The translations under genes were made by a program, and so were the position numbers. Below, one piece after another: positions 23,284-33,021 of a stretch of DNA of 64,000 nucleotides (position 1 is the first letter of the stretch; each line of letters opens with the position of its first letter). The stretch comes from Triticum aestivum (Eukaryota; Streptophyta; Magnoliopsida; Poales; Poaceae). A model generated the notes under the pieces. The model was not told the DNA's origin and searched no databases. It saw nothing but the letters and a program-made list of their open reading frames with translations. The stretch is from contig NC_057812.1 in the NCBI RefSeq assembly GCF_018294505.1, positions 58,135,012 to 58,199,011 on the forward strand, in the 5' to 3' direction.

Positions 23284-24045
23284 TATCACTAGGTTCATGT
23301 TCATTACCAAATTGTGTTTCAGCATCAGAAATAGAAATATCATTGGGATTCTCAGGTGTGTCAACAACAGGTTCACTAGAAGCATGCAAAGTTCTATCAT
23401 TTTCCTTTTTCTTCTTCTTAGAAAAACTAGGTGCATCAACATTAGTTCTCTGAGAATCTTGCTCAATTCTCTTAGGGTGGCCTTCAGGATACAAAGGTTC
23501 CTGAGTCATTTTACCCACTCTAGTTATAACTCTAATAGCATTATAATTTTTCTTATTATTTAATTCATTGAGCAAATCATTCTGAGCTTTAAGTACTTGT
23601 TCTACTTGAGTGGTAACCATAGAAGCATGTTTACTAATAAGTTTAAGTCCACCCTTAACTCTAGACATATAATACTCAAGTGTTCAATCATATAAGAATT
23701 GTGTTTCAATTGTCTACTAACATAAGCATTGAAGTTTTCTTGTTTAACAATAAAATTATCAAACTCATCCAAGCATTGGCTAACAAACTCAGTAGATGGG
23801 ATTTCACCCTTATCAAATACGTAGAGAGAATTTACCTTTACTACCTGTGTCGGGTTATCAAGACCATATATTTCTTCAATAGGTGGTAAATTCTTAACAT
23901 CTTCAGCTTTAATACCTTTTTATTTCATAGATTTCTTTGCCTCTTGCATATCCTCAGGACTGAGAAATAGAATACCCCTTTTCTTCGGAGTTGGCTTAGG
24001 AGTTGGTTCAGGAAGTGGCCAATCATTTTCATTACTCAACATATT
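23284..24045 (-). pseudogene. Gypsy B gag N-terminal and middle part, broken
   Basis: On the minus strand from 24045: PEPTPKPTPKKRG, FLSPEDMQEAKKSMK, then a TAA stop, then KAEDVKNLPPIEEIYGL, VSRQLKHNSYMIEHL and, in the open part 23668-23284, LISKHASMVTTQVEQVLKAQ and a lysine-rich FSKKKKK stretch. This is the coiled-coil-bearing Gag of the same element as 21329-22268, cut on the left by the Helitron-like insert and on the right by CACTA 2. The start codon is not in the window. Confidence 0.6.
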
Positions 24046-24519
24046 CACTACAAAAAAAGACACATCTGTGACATTTTGGGCCAAACGAATTTTTTTCTGT
24101 CATACTTATGACACTTCTATGACAATAATTGTTACAAAACATGGTATCATCATAGATGTGGTGGGGTCCTACTTCTATGACAAAAATCATGACAGAAAAT
24201 GGGCTTTTTGTCCTGGGCGGGCCGGAGACGTAGATGCATGACATTCTTTGGGTCGTCCATTACGGAAAAAACCATGGTAGAAGCAAGGGCGAGGAAAATA
24301 TCAGGGTGTTCCCGGTTACGATGGGTGGTCGGGGCCGAGCGATGCGCGTTTCTCTCATACACGCACGTGCGTGGGTGCAAGGCGTTGGGCTCTAACTGAA
24401 CCTGAGTGATTGCACTGCAGGCTACGCGTTACTGAATCCGAGCGATCGATCGATGGCTGTTAACTGAACCCGATCGAGCAATTCCTTCGCTACTGCTGCT
24501 AACTGAAGCCGATCAATGC

Positions 24520-25310
24520 TGCCTCTGGATGAACAGTGAGCGTTGTTGGGAGGGTTTGGATGAACAGTTCCCGGTGGGGGTGGATGAACAGGACCCCATG
24601 GTGTTGCCTCTGGATGAACAGGACCCCGATAGATCGAGCCGGTTGGGGCTGGATGAACAGGACCCCGTGGAGGGCTGGATGAACAGCACCACCCATTGGA
24701 GGGCAGGATGAACAGTAGACGGGGGAGGGCTGGATGGACAGTAGCCCGTGGAGGGGTGGTTGAACAGGAGCCCGTGGAGAGGGCTGGTTGAACAATAGCT
24801 GGTGGAGTAGCGCGCGGTGGAGGCTGGATGAACAGGATCCCGTGGATGAATAGTCACGGGCGGAGGCTGGAGGAGGTCCGTGATGGATGAATAGTAGCCC
24901 GTGGAGGCTGGAGGGGGTCGACGGTGGAGATGAACAATATCCCGTGGAGTCCCGTTTTGCGGTACGCCACACCCCTCCCGATGAACAGGACACTCGTTTC
25001 GACCATAGCACTCCAACGCAAGTCTGTTTCCTCTGTTTTGCGGTATGCCACACCCCTCCCAATCAACAGGACCCATGTTTCGACCGTAGGAGGTCCGTTT
25101 CCTCCGTTTTGTGGTACCCCGGACCCCTCCCGATGAACATGATCCCGTTTCAAACGTGGCCGGTCGAACACAAGGCCGTTTGCTCTGTTCTATGGTACGC
25201 CAGGCCTCGTTTCCATCGGCTGTTCCGTCCAAGCCGGTTGGCTCCCACGCGTTCTGTTGCCTCCCGATGAACACGCCACATTCCGTTGCCTCCCCATGAA
25301 CACGACGACG
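24520..25310. repeat. Subterminal repeat field of CACTA 2
   Basis: About nineteen copies of GGATGAACAG or close variants (TGGTTGAACAG, GATGAATAG, CGATGAACA) followed mostly by GACCC or TAGCCC, spaced 25-90 bp. The right part (24950-25200) forms larger units of roughly 85-95 bp beginning CCGTTTTGCGGTACGCCACA. Long ORFs here (up to 313 codons) come from the repeats and are not genes. By analogy with En/Spm these could be transposase-binding motifs. Confidence 0.75.
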
Positions 25311-25559
25311 ACGTAGTTTCTCCGTTCCAACCCAACCATGTACACGAGCCCTGGCCGTACGTACTCGCGAGTAGGCGTTCGAAACCCCACCCGTATGTAC
25401 GTACGTGGCCGTATTTACTTTCTTGCACCCTGGCCGCTGTACGTACATGTACATGCTACGTGCGCGCCTCTACTACGACACGTGCGCGCCTCTACATCGA
25501 CCAGTATGTATGTACACGTTCGCGACCAGAATGACAACGCTATGTATGCTTCGACCTGG

Positions 25560-26110
25560 TGTGTCCCGACTGTCAGGCACTTCCTTGCATGCGAAGATGC
25601 AGCTGGTGGGTCCAAGCACTCAGGGGCAAATCATTTTTTTTGCCCGGACGCACTTCCTTGCATGCAAAGATGTTGCTGGTAGGTCCCAATAGTCAGAGGG
25701 GAAACGTTTTTTCGTGAAATACGGTTGCCCATCTGGTGGGTCCCTACTGTTAGGCGGAGGAATCATTATTTTCCGCGTAATAAGGAGGCACTTCCTTGCT
25801 GTGGCCGTGGACCCAGCTGTCAGTCTATCCATGTACAGTCCATGTCCGATGGAAGTCGTTCCTTGACCACGTTGACCACGCCGCGCCGAGAGCACCAGGG
25901 CAGTGGACGACAGCGAGGCCTAGGAAGGGGACGACACAGAGCCGGGGAAGACGCGACAGTGGATGCCCACGCGTAGAGGAGTATGAGGGTTCGTTGGTTC
26001 GCTGCGGTGTGAGGCTGCCATCGCCGCAGAATAATAGGGGGTGTGGGTGAGTAGAGGGATGGGCTGACCAGCGATGGGAGTAGTAAGGGGCGGTGAGGCC
26101 TCCACGGCAT
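25560..26110. repeat. Duplicated interior unit of CACTA 2, copy 1
   Basis: GC-rich unit with several GGCACTTCCTTGCRTGCGAA blocks, a GTGGACCCAGCTGTCAG block and TTGACCACGTTGA. It recurs at 26790-27300 in the same orientation and as a partial degraded copy at 31330-31545. Within it, a smaller unit of about 80-130 bp carrying ACTTCCTTGC is itself repeated three times. Confidence 0.75.
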
Positions 26111-26148
26111 CGCAGCCGACCGCGGGAGGCAGGAGCATGAGGCACGAC

Positions 26149-26627
26149 TATCGGTGTCAAAACCAGCAGATCTCAGGTAGGGGGTCCCGAACTGTGCGTC
26201 TAAGGTTGATGATAACAGGAGACAGGGGACACGAAGTTTTACCCAGGTTCGGGCCCTCTTGATGGAGGTAATACCCTATGTCCTGCTTGATTGATATTGA
26301 TGAATATGAGTATTACAAGAGCTGATCTAAAACGAGATCGTAAAGGCTAAACCCTAGAAGTCTAGCCTGTATGACTAAGGTGTTGAGTATATCCTTTCCG
26401 GGCTACACCTCCGGTTTGTATAGACATCGGGGGGATCTAGGGTTACATAGAGTCAGTTACATAAGAGGGAATCTTCATAGTTGTTCGCCAAGCTTTCCTT
26501 CCACGTCAAGGAGAGTCTCATCCGGACACGGGTACAGTCTTCGGTCTTCATATCTTGACAACCCATCAGTCCGGCCCATAGATAACAGGCCGGACGCCCG
26601 AGGACCCCTTAGTCCAGGACTCCCTCA
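26149..26627 (-). repeat. Solo gypsy LTR (479 bp), related to gypsy C
   Basis: On the minus strand it begins TGAGGGAGTCCTGGACTAAG at 26627 and ends TTTTGACACCGATA at 26149 (terminal CA mutated to TA). It matches in order the 5' LTR of gypsy C (32550-33021), including the shared GGACCCCCTACC(T/C)GAGATC end. Flanks are ACGAC (26144-26148) and ACCAC (26628-26632), a TSD with one change. Internal sequence was lost by LTR-LTR recombination. It sits between the two interior units of CACTA 2. Confidence 0.8.
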
Positions 26628-26789
26628 ACCACCGGCGCTGCTTTGGGCGGCTGGAGCAAGAAGACCAGAGGTTGAAGAAGCACTACGGCCGTTGGATGGA
26701 CATCGTACGGTCACTGGAGCTAGAATCGTTCATATTGACTAAGTTGACAAAGCCCTCCATCCCCGTCAACTTAGTTGGCCCACAAGTCA

Positions 26790-27300
26790 GCCTCCCACTA
26801 TTGTGGGTCCCAGCTAGAAGGGGGTATTCATTTTTTGTGCGTAATAAGGAGGCACTTCCTTGCGTGCGAAGATATAGCTGGTGGGTCCGACCTGTCAGTG
26901 GTGGGAACGTTTTTTGTGAAATGCAGAGGCCCTTCCGGTGGGTCCCAGCTGTCAAGTGGAGGAATCATTATTTTGCGCGTAATAAGAAGGCATTTCCTTG
27001 CGTGCGGCCGTGGACCCAGCTGTCAGCCTCTCCATGCACAGTCTACTTCCGATGGTGTCGTTCATTGACCACGTTGAGCACTCCACGCCGAGCGCATCCA
27101 AGGTGGTGGACGACGGTGAGGCCCCGGACAGCAACGAGCCGGAGATGGGAAGACGCTTGAGTAGAGTCGCAGACGGTGAGGTGTACGAGGGTTAACTGGT
27201 TCTCGTGTGGTGTGATTCGGCAATCGGTGGAGAAGAACAGGAGGTGTGGAGGGGTGGAGGGATGGCCTGGCCAATGGTGAAATGGCATTCACAGCGAAGA
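26790..27300. repeat. Duplicated interior unit of CACTA 2, copy 2
   Basis: Second copy of 25560-26110, with the same order of GGCACTTCCTTGCGTGCGAA, GTGGGTCC, GTGGACCCAGCTGTCAG and GACCACGTTGA. It is followed by matching downstream sequence (CGTTGGATG, TTGACTAAGTTGACAA), so the duplicated unit is longer than the listed core. Confidence 0.75.
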
Positions 27301-27750
27301 GTGCTAAGCAGAGCTGCTAGCAGCAGGAGGCGGGAGCAGGTGGTCCCGGCAGCGCTGGAGGAAGAAGGCGAGAGATTGAAGATGGATGTCGGTCGTTGGA
27401 TGTAAATCCAACGGCTAACGATGTTAGAATCATTTGTTGACTAAGTTGACAACGACTTGCATTGGCTTCGACCTATTGGCCCACATTAGCCTCAAAAAGT
27501 ATGGCACGTATTCAAACCATTTTTTCAGAATTTACAGCCTTTTTTTTGCGGGGTAGAATTTACAGTCCATTTGATCTCTCTTTTTTGAATTACAGTCCCT
27601 TAGGTGGGCTGGGTGATAAATAATGTAGCGTCCATGTGGCCCATTTATGTTTTTCCTAAAAAATTACAGGCAATTTGCACTTTTTCGAAATACACGATTT
27701 TGCTGGACTTATTCTAATTATAATGTTGGGATGGGCGCAGCAATGTTATC

Positions 27751-28061
27751 NNNNNNNNNNNNNNNNNNNNNNNNNNNNNNNNNNNNNNNNNNNNNNNNNN
27801 NNNNNNNNNNNNNNNNNNNNNNNNNNNNNNNNNNNNNNNNNNNNNNNNNNNNNNNNNNNNNNNNNNNNNNNNNNNNNNNNNNNNNNNNNNNNNNNNNNNN
27901 NNNNNNNNNNNNNNNNNNNNNNNNNNNNNNNNNNNNNNNNNNNNNNNNNNNNNNNNNNNNNNNNNNNNNNNNNNNNNNNNNNNNNNNNNNNNNNNNNNNN
28001 NNNNNNNNNNNNNNNNNNNNNNNNNNNNNNNNNNNNNNNNNNNNNNNNNNNNNNNNNNNNN
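27751..28061. other. Assembly gap (311 N)
   Basis: A run of N. Sequence on the left continues CACTA 2 interior; on the right is 160 bp of AT-rich sequence before the Helitron-like end. True size unknown. Confidence 1.
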
Positions 28062-29290
28062 ATAATAAGTGATTTATTATTACATTGGTCCTTAAATCTT
28101 ACCAAGCTTTTGTAAACAATCACCAGGATTTTCATTGTCAAAAAAATCCAGGATTTTATTGTTAAGAAATTATTTTTATAAGTTAATAAGATGTGGGATG
28201 TTGTTTTCTTACATATGTACTAGGAAACATGCCCGTACGTTGCAACGGGAGAAAAAAAACATCACACTCTTCTAATCCAATAAGCTTGACATAAGACCAT
28301 TGTGCACATACATAGTCTACATTCTCTATTTCAACATGGCATCCCATTCGTGTCGTCGCTTATATTCTCTCTCCCTCTGTGCGTCTGTGATGTAGTTGCA
28401 ATGAATGACAACACATTATGCGCTAAAGTGATAAAGATTAAAAATCTTATTTGCAATACAAATACCAGTGTTACGACATATTAAATTTGCACATATATTG
28501 TTTGTTTTGAGACATCCAAGTGCATATACATATTAGGTCTGTTCAAATGAGCGTCCTAGTATACTTATTAGAGAACAAGAGATTAATATTAATTTGCATA
28601 AAGGTTTACTAACACAGCCATACAAAACAACCATATATCAGTCGTTGCATCAAGAAAGAAGTGTTGAACTGGCTACGAGACCAGATAAAATTTGGAGGTT
28701 GTTAGTAATGTATGCCAATTTATTTCCCTAAAAAATGTATGCCAATTTAGATTCCTTGATAGATTTTCTTTTCCCTCTCGTTTGGGTATCATAGATTGAA
28801 GATGGAACCCGGCCTCAACTTAGAAGAGAACCTGACCGCCTGATACTATCAAGCTCACTTCTCAAGGGAATCTCTTTCAATTTGGTGCTTGAAGAATTCT
28901 TTATGTTTTTTTTTCTGGAAGCAAGTCTTTTCGCCTTTTTGCCAAGTAGGATGCTGAAGAATGTGGTTTTGATCCTTTTGCTGCTGCTGCAGAGGTGGTA
29001 GTGCTACTCCTAAACCTATTTTTTGCCGGAAGTTACTCCTTGAACCTGATATGATTTCAGACTGAAGCGAGATGAGCTAGGAGCCTGAGACCTAACAGAC
29101 ATGTTCTACCACTGGACTAAGAATTCGGTATTTCCCTGTAAATAATCGAAAGATATACATTAATGCAGCAGTGTTTGATGGCACAAAAATAGAATATACA
29201 AAGGGAAAATAGTCATGCACAATAGTATCTTTAAGCCCAAGATATGCATCCATCATCTCGTCAGATATGCATGCATCATCTAATCAGCTA

Positions 29291-29385
29291 CTCCCTCCCT
29301 TACTACATATAAGTCCTTTTAGAGATTTGAATGTAGACTACATATGGATGTATATAGACATATTCGAAGTAGAATATAGCCAGAG
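29291..29385. mobile_element. Partial Stowaway MITE
   Basis: After a TA (29289-29290) the sequence CTCCCTCCCTTACTACATAT, AAGTCCTTTTAGAGATTTGA and GTAGACTACATATGGATGTA follows the first half of a Stowaway element. The second half and the other TIR are missing. Confidence 0.55.
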
Positions 29386-29553
29386 CATTTAGCAAAGCAA
29401 TTAATCAGTGGGAATCAAACATGCGCAACAAGATACCTCATACAGGTCCGCACACTGTTGCATAATCAACATCGATCAAACATAAACATCGCCTGTGCTC
29501 AATTCTAAAGACATATGAATAATTCTAAATTTACCTTGGCAAAGCACCATACA

Positions 29554-30338
29554 TCAGAGGCAAACTCGATCAGGGTCCTCGAGGTCCCGGATGAGGCTGT
29601 CGACCCTGCCCTCCAACACGGCCAGCCTCATCCGGACCATCTGGATGATGATCTTCACCATCATGTACGCGCAGTCGTCGAGGAAGTGGTTCTGCCTGAG
29701 CGCGCCGTGCCGTGTGGTCTCCAACTCTCCACCGTGACGTGCGTCTTCATGCCGTCCGCGTTGACTTGCATGCCCTTGTCGACCACGTTGCTGTAGCCGC
29801 CGCCCGCTCCTCGCCTCGATGAACCACGTGAGCCAGTCGCCCGACCACGTGTCTGTCACCACCGTCATCCCCGGGTGCTCCCCCAGCACGATGGCGGAGA
29901 TGAGCGCGATGAGGCGGCCCCGATTGATGGCAGCCCCCACACCGTCCACCATGCCGCTTCGGTCCACGCCTGTGTCGAACACCACGCCGAGGTCGGCGCC
30001 GCGGGTCAGCACCACATGGCGGGTCAGCGATATAGCCTTGCGTTCTCCGGGTTGGGCATATGGTTCGGGAACATGCCGTCTAGCTCCAGGTGCAGGCTGT
30101 CGGTCGTGTTGGTGCCCAGCTTCTCTAGCACGTCCCACGCAAAGAACCCGCCGCAGCCGTTGCCGACGCTCACAATGACCTTGAAGCCCTCAAGCTGTGT
30201 GTCGCAGTGTGTCGGGTGGGACACACACTCCTTGATGATGTCCCGGAGGTGCTTCACGTAGGCGCTAATCAGGTGGATGCGCATGACCACTGGAGGCATG
30301 CCGAGGCCAACGCCGCTGAGGCCCAGCTTCCTCGCGAC
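29554..30338 (-). pseudogene. Phosphomannomutase/phosphoglucomutase-like gene fragment
   Basis: Read on the minus strand from 30338: MPPVVMRIHLISAYVKHLRD, VSVGNGCGGFFAWDVLEK, LELDGMFPNHMPNPEN, then after a frame change near 30040 LTRHVVLTRGADLGVVFDTG-VDRSG and ALISAIVLGEHPGMTVVTD. These follow the plant member of the bacterial-type phosphohexomutase family (plastid-type, as I recall it). The family metal loop is D-x-D-x-D-R; here the middle Asp is Gly (FDTGVDR). Two further frame changes flank GGYSNVVDKGMQVNADGMKT. After HFLDD...LEDP it ends near a donor-like CCAAGGTAAATT (about 29535). It lacks N- and C-terminal domains and cannot be active; it is a transposon-carried fragment. Confidence 0.75.
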
Positions 30339-30640
30339 CACTACCGGAATAAAAGCCCTAAGCCAACGTCATATTCTATGCCGACGGCTTTTTGCTGGGG
30401 CCAACAGCATAGACCGAGATATGCCGACAGCCTAGGGAAAGCCATAGTTGCATGCCGTGTGGCCGTGGATCGACCAGTAGAACTTGCAACGGCACGCCGT
30501 GACCGCAAGGCTGGACACAAACACTCGACCAAACGATTGGCATGGGGTTGGCACTGAGGAGCCGCCCAGATCGAACTCGTGCCTGGCCCACGGCAACGGC
30601 ATAAATGGCGCGCCGCCGGCGTGGCAGTACCACGTGGTTG
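30339..30640. repeat. CACTA-like terminal fragment
   Basis: Begins CACTACCGGAATAAAAGCCC directly at the end of the phosphohexomutase fragment. It carries short inverted ATGCCGACGGC and GCCGTCGGCAT-like motifs in the next 100 bp, as in CACTA or related elements. No matching second terminus is seen, so the right edge is a guess. Confidence 0.4.
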
Positions 30641-31110
30641 TTTCACCCGACTCTGACTCTTATTTGCGGAGAATGACCTTCGTGCACCATGTCTTTCTAG
30701 GTGAATCTTGATGGCGCCAATTTTTCCATCGTGATTTTGTGAAGGCGAGCGAGGGCCGATCGTAATCGGTCAAAGACCAGGCAAAAAAGGAGACATGCTT
30801 CTATTAAATCTTAGCCGATAATCTTTGTGGTAAACGTAAAATCAATGGATACAAAGGGATAACGTATGGAGAACTATGAAAGCTTCCTCCCTTTAATATT
30901 AGGTATAGAAGTATCTGTTAAATATATGATGACAATAACAAATAATATATAATAACATATAAAATAATTTAAATATATATAATATAGTTAGAAGGGAAAC
31001 ATAAGTTGGACCAGGCATTCCTATTCTTATATAGTAAAATCGAACAGACCTCTGTGTTTTTTTCAAAAAAAATACATATATTGGGTTGCCGATGTTTCAG
31101 GAAAAATAAA

Positions 31111-31162
31111 ACCTTGGAAGGGAGGTCCATAGGCCTGGGCCTATGGACCTCCCATCCAAGGT
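31111..31162. repeat. Near-perfect 52-bp hairpin
   Basis: Two 25-bp arms (31111-31135 and 31138-31162) are inverted copies with one mismatch (CTTGGAAGGG against CCCATCCAAG), separated by only TG. Flanks are unrelated and AT-rich. It is not part of a recognised MITE. Confidence 0.9.
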
Positions 31163-32549
31163 CGTGGGCTGCGCATGTTAAAAAAGAAAGCCTAGACGGG
31201 GCAGCCCAAAAACCAGCTGATACTTGCTACCCCAGTGATAATTAATGATACCTGCCTGCTCCCCGGCTTCGTTGTGAATTTATCTCCTATAGTAACTACG
31301 TTGAAGCACCTAAAAAATGTAACTATGTTGACAAACCCGTGGGCCCCAACGTCAGTATAGCATTAGGAGGAAGTATTTTTTCGATGAGGCACTTGCTTGC
31401 GTACGGCCATAGACCTGGTGGGTCTCGACTGTTCGCCTCTCCATGTACAGTCCTCTCCAGATTCCTCTCGTTTGTTAAGCATGTTCACAACGGCAGACAG
31501 CGGCGTCGCAGCGAGCGCACAAAGGCGCAGGAGAAGATCTGACCACCTGAGGAAGTCCCTTATTAGTAACGAAACAACTGAACTAGCGAATGGCTGGGTG
31601 ACACTACCCGACAGCTGTTCCCCCCGGGTTCGATTCCACCTATGCAGAGAAAATATCTCCAAATTTTTTGCCTCTGCCTTTATTGACATGTGGGTCCCAA
31701 TTGTCATCTACGCACACCACGTCCAACACTTGCGAAAACTTCGTCCCTCGTTTTCTCTGTTTTTCGCACACTCGACATTGTGTGGGCATCTTGAAAGTAG
31801 CATATCTTTTTGATTGTGCATCATATGAAGATGTGCTATGCATGAATGTTGATCAGCAAGATGTTAACTGGCTGGTAGTTCCAGTTTCGACCATGAATAA
31901 AACTTCCAGCATGATGTTAACACTGTTTGAAAAGGCCGTGTTAGTATAAATGCTTTGCGTCTGAAAGTTGCAGTTTCTTATCTGAAACTGAACTTGGAGT
32001 TTCTTATCTGAAACCGAAACTTGCAGTTTTTTCTCTGAGAATCACCTGTCAGCGACCGAAAGGCAGGGGAACCTCTCCTCTCCATCGTCTCCATTCCAAA
32101 ACCACCGTCTTGCCTCTCCCTCTTCTCCATTTCAAAACCACCCCCTCTCCTCTCCATCATCTCCATTCCAAAACCACCGTCTCGCCTCTCCATCTTCTTG
32201 ATTGCAAGACCATCGTCTCTCCTCCCATCTTCCAAAGCTAGCACTGGACCACTCAGAAGGACATCTATGGAGGAGATGAAGTAGCGAATCAGGCAGATCA
32301 TCGGCGGCGACCAGGCAAAGTTAGCCAAGTTGAAGGAGATCCTTACTTGGTTTGACAATGAGTGGGTAATTTCAAGGACGGTGAGGGCCATGTGGCAGTG
32401 TATGCGAAAGAGCGAGACGATGGCGACGAGGGCGGTGATGTACTCCTCGGCGGCAGTCACGCCGCAGTCCTTCGAGTTCATCGAGTATCTCCTCTGGGCG
32501 ATGGAGCAGGCAGATTCACCCGAGGCGAGAGTCAGGCGGAGGTGGTGGG
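31163..32549. other. CACTA 2 interior remnant and unassigned sequence
   Basis: 31300-31560 is a degraded third copy of the CACTA 2 interior unit. Next, 31963-32035 has a 29-bp tandem duplication of the type GTTTCTTATCTGAAAC. At 32065-32225 there are about four imperfect copies of a 33-36-bp unit CTCCATCGTCTCCATTCC...ACCACCGTC. 32260-32545 is GC-rich and partly open in the plus strand (MKEILTWFDNEWV...), perhaps a captured exon, but I do not recognise it. The area ends at the gypsy C LTR. Confidence 0.5.
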
Positions 32550-33021
32550 TGAGGGAGTCCTGGATTAGGGGGTCTCCGGACAGCCGGACTATATCCTTTG
32601 GCCGGACTATTGGACTATGAAGATACGAGATTGAAGACTTCGTCCCGTGTCCGGATGGGACTCTACTTCGCGTGGAAGGCAAGCTAGGCAATACGGATAT
32701 GTATATCTCCTCCTTTGTAACCGACCTTGTGTAACCCTAGCCCCCTCCGGTGTCTATATAAACCGGAGGGTTTTAGTCCGTAGGACAACATACAGTCATA
32801 CCATAGGCTAGCTTCTAGGGTTTAGCCTCTCCGATCTCGTGGTAGATCAACTCTTGTACTACTCATATTGTCAAGAATAATCAAGCACGACGTAGGGTTT
32901 TACCTCCATTAAGAGGGCCCGAACCTGGGTAAAACATCGTGTCCCCTGCCTCCTTTTACCATCCGCCTTAGACGCACAGTTCGGGACCCCCTACCCGAGA
33001 TCCGCCGGTTTTGACACCGAC
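32550..33021 (+). repeat. 5' LTR of gypsy C
   Basis: Begins TGAGGGAGTCCTGGATTAGG and ends GGTTTTGACACCGAC; the final A of the LTR is at 47189 after the Angela array. It carries GTGTCTATATAAACCGG with a TATA box at 32752-32762. The five bases before it, GTGGG (32545-32549), would be the TSD; the partner is off window. Confidence 0.9.

Larger units (their letters stand above)
9506..24045 (-). mobile_element. Non-autonomous Ty3/gypsy element B, split by insertions
   Basis: In element order (right to left) this has gag (from 24045), protease (to 21329), a non-coding stretch (21328-20574), an extra ORF (20573-20524 and 13110-12095), a 2-kb non-coding stretch, a polypurine tract (10058-10069) and the start of the 3' LTR (10057-9506). 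Insertions are CACTA 1 at 13111-20523 and a Helitron-like element at 22269-23283; CACTA 2 cuts gag at 24045/24046 and gypsy A cuts the LTR at 9505/9506. No RT, RNase H or integrase could be found between protease and the extra ORF, so it needs a helper element. Confidence 0.75.
28220..30909 (-). mobile_element. Probable Helitron with a captured gene fragment (about 2.7 kb)
   Basis: On the minus strand the right end reads TCTATACCTAATATTAAAGG (from 30909), like grass Helitron 5' ends. The left end is a hairpin CCCGT-TGCAACGT-ACGGG (28249-28232), an eight-base spacer, then CTAG (28223-28220) followed by host T (28219 complement). The base before TC is T rather than the usual A, the main doubt. 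No Rep/helicase ORF. It contains a partial Stowaway (29291 on), the phosphomannomutase-like fragment and a CACTA-like end at 30339. Confidence 0.6.
24046..32549. mobile_element. CACTA transposon 2, one end only, itself interrupted
   Basis: Starts CACTACAAAAAAAGACACAT at 24046 after the host bases ATT. The terminal zone repeats TCTATGACA/TTATGACA and GTGACATT motifs in both senses. A subterminal field of repeats follows (24500-25310) and a duplicated interior (25560-27500, third partial copy 31300-31560). The partner end is not found in the window; gypsy C inserted at 32550 probably separates it. No transposase is recognisable. Interruptions: solo LTR 26149-26627, probable Helitron 28220-30909. 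The extent right of 27750 is inference from the repeated unit at 31300. Confidence 0.65.

Noticed and set aside
24513..25454. A 313-codon minus-strand ORF
   Set aside because: It covers the repeat field of CACTA 2; the protein is low-complexity and repeats with the DNA. No domain.
31978..32691. A 237-codon minus-strand ORF with repeated MERRDGGFGME motifs
   Set aside because: The repeats are those of the tandem DNA repeat at 32065-32225; it also runs into the gypsy C LTR.
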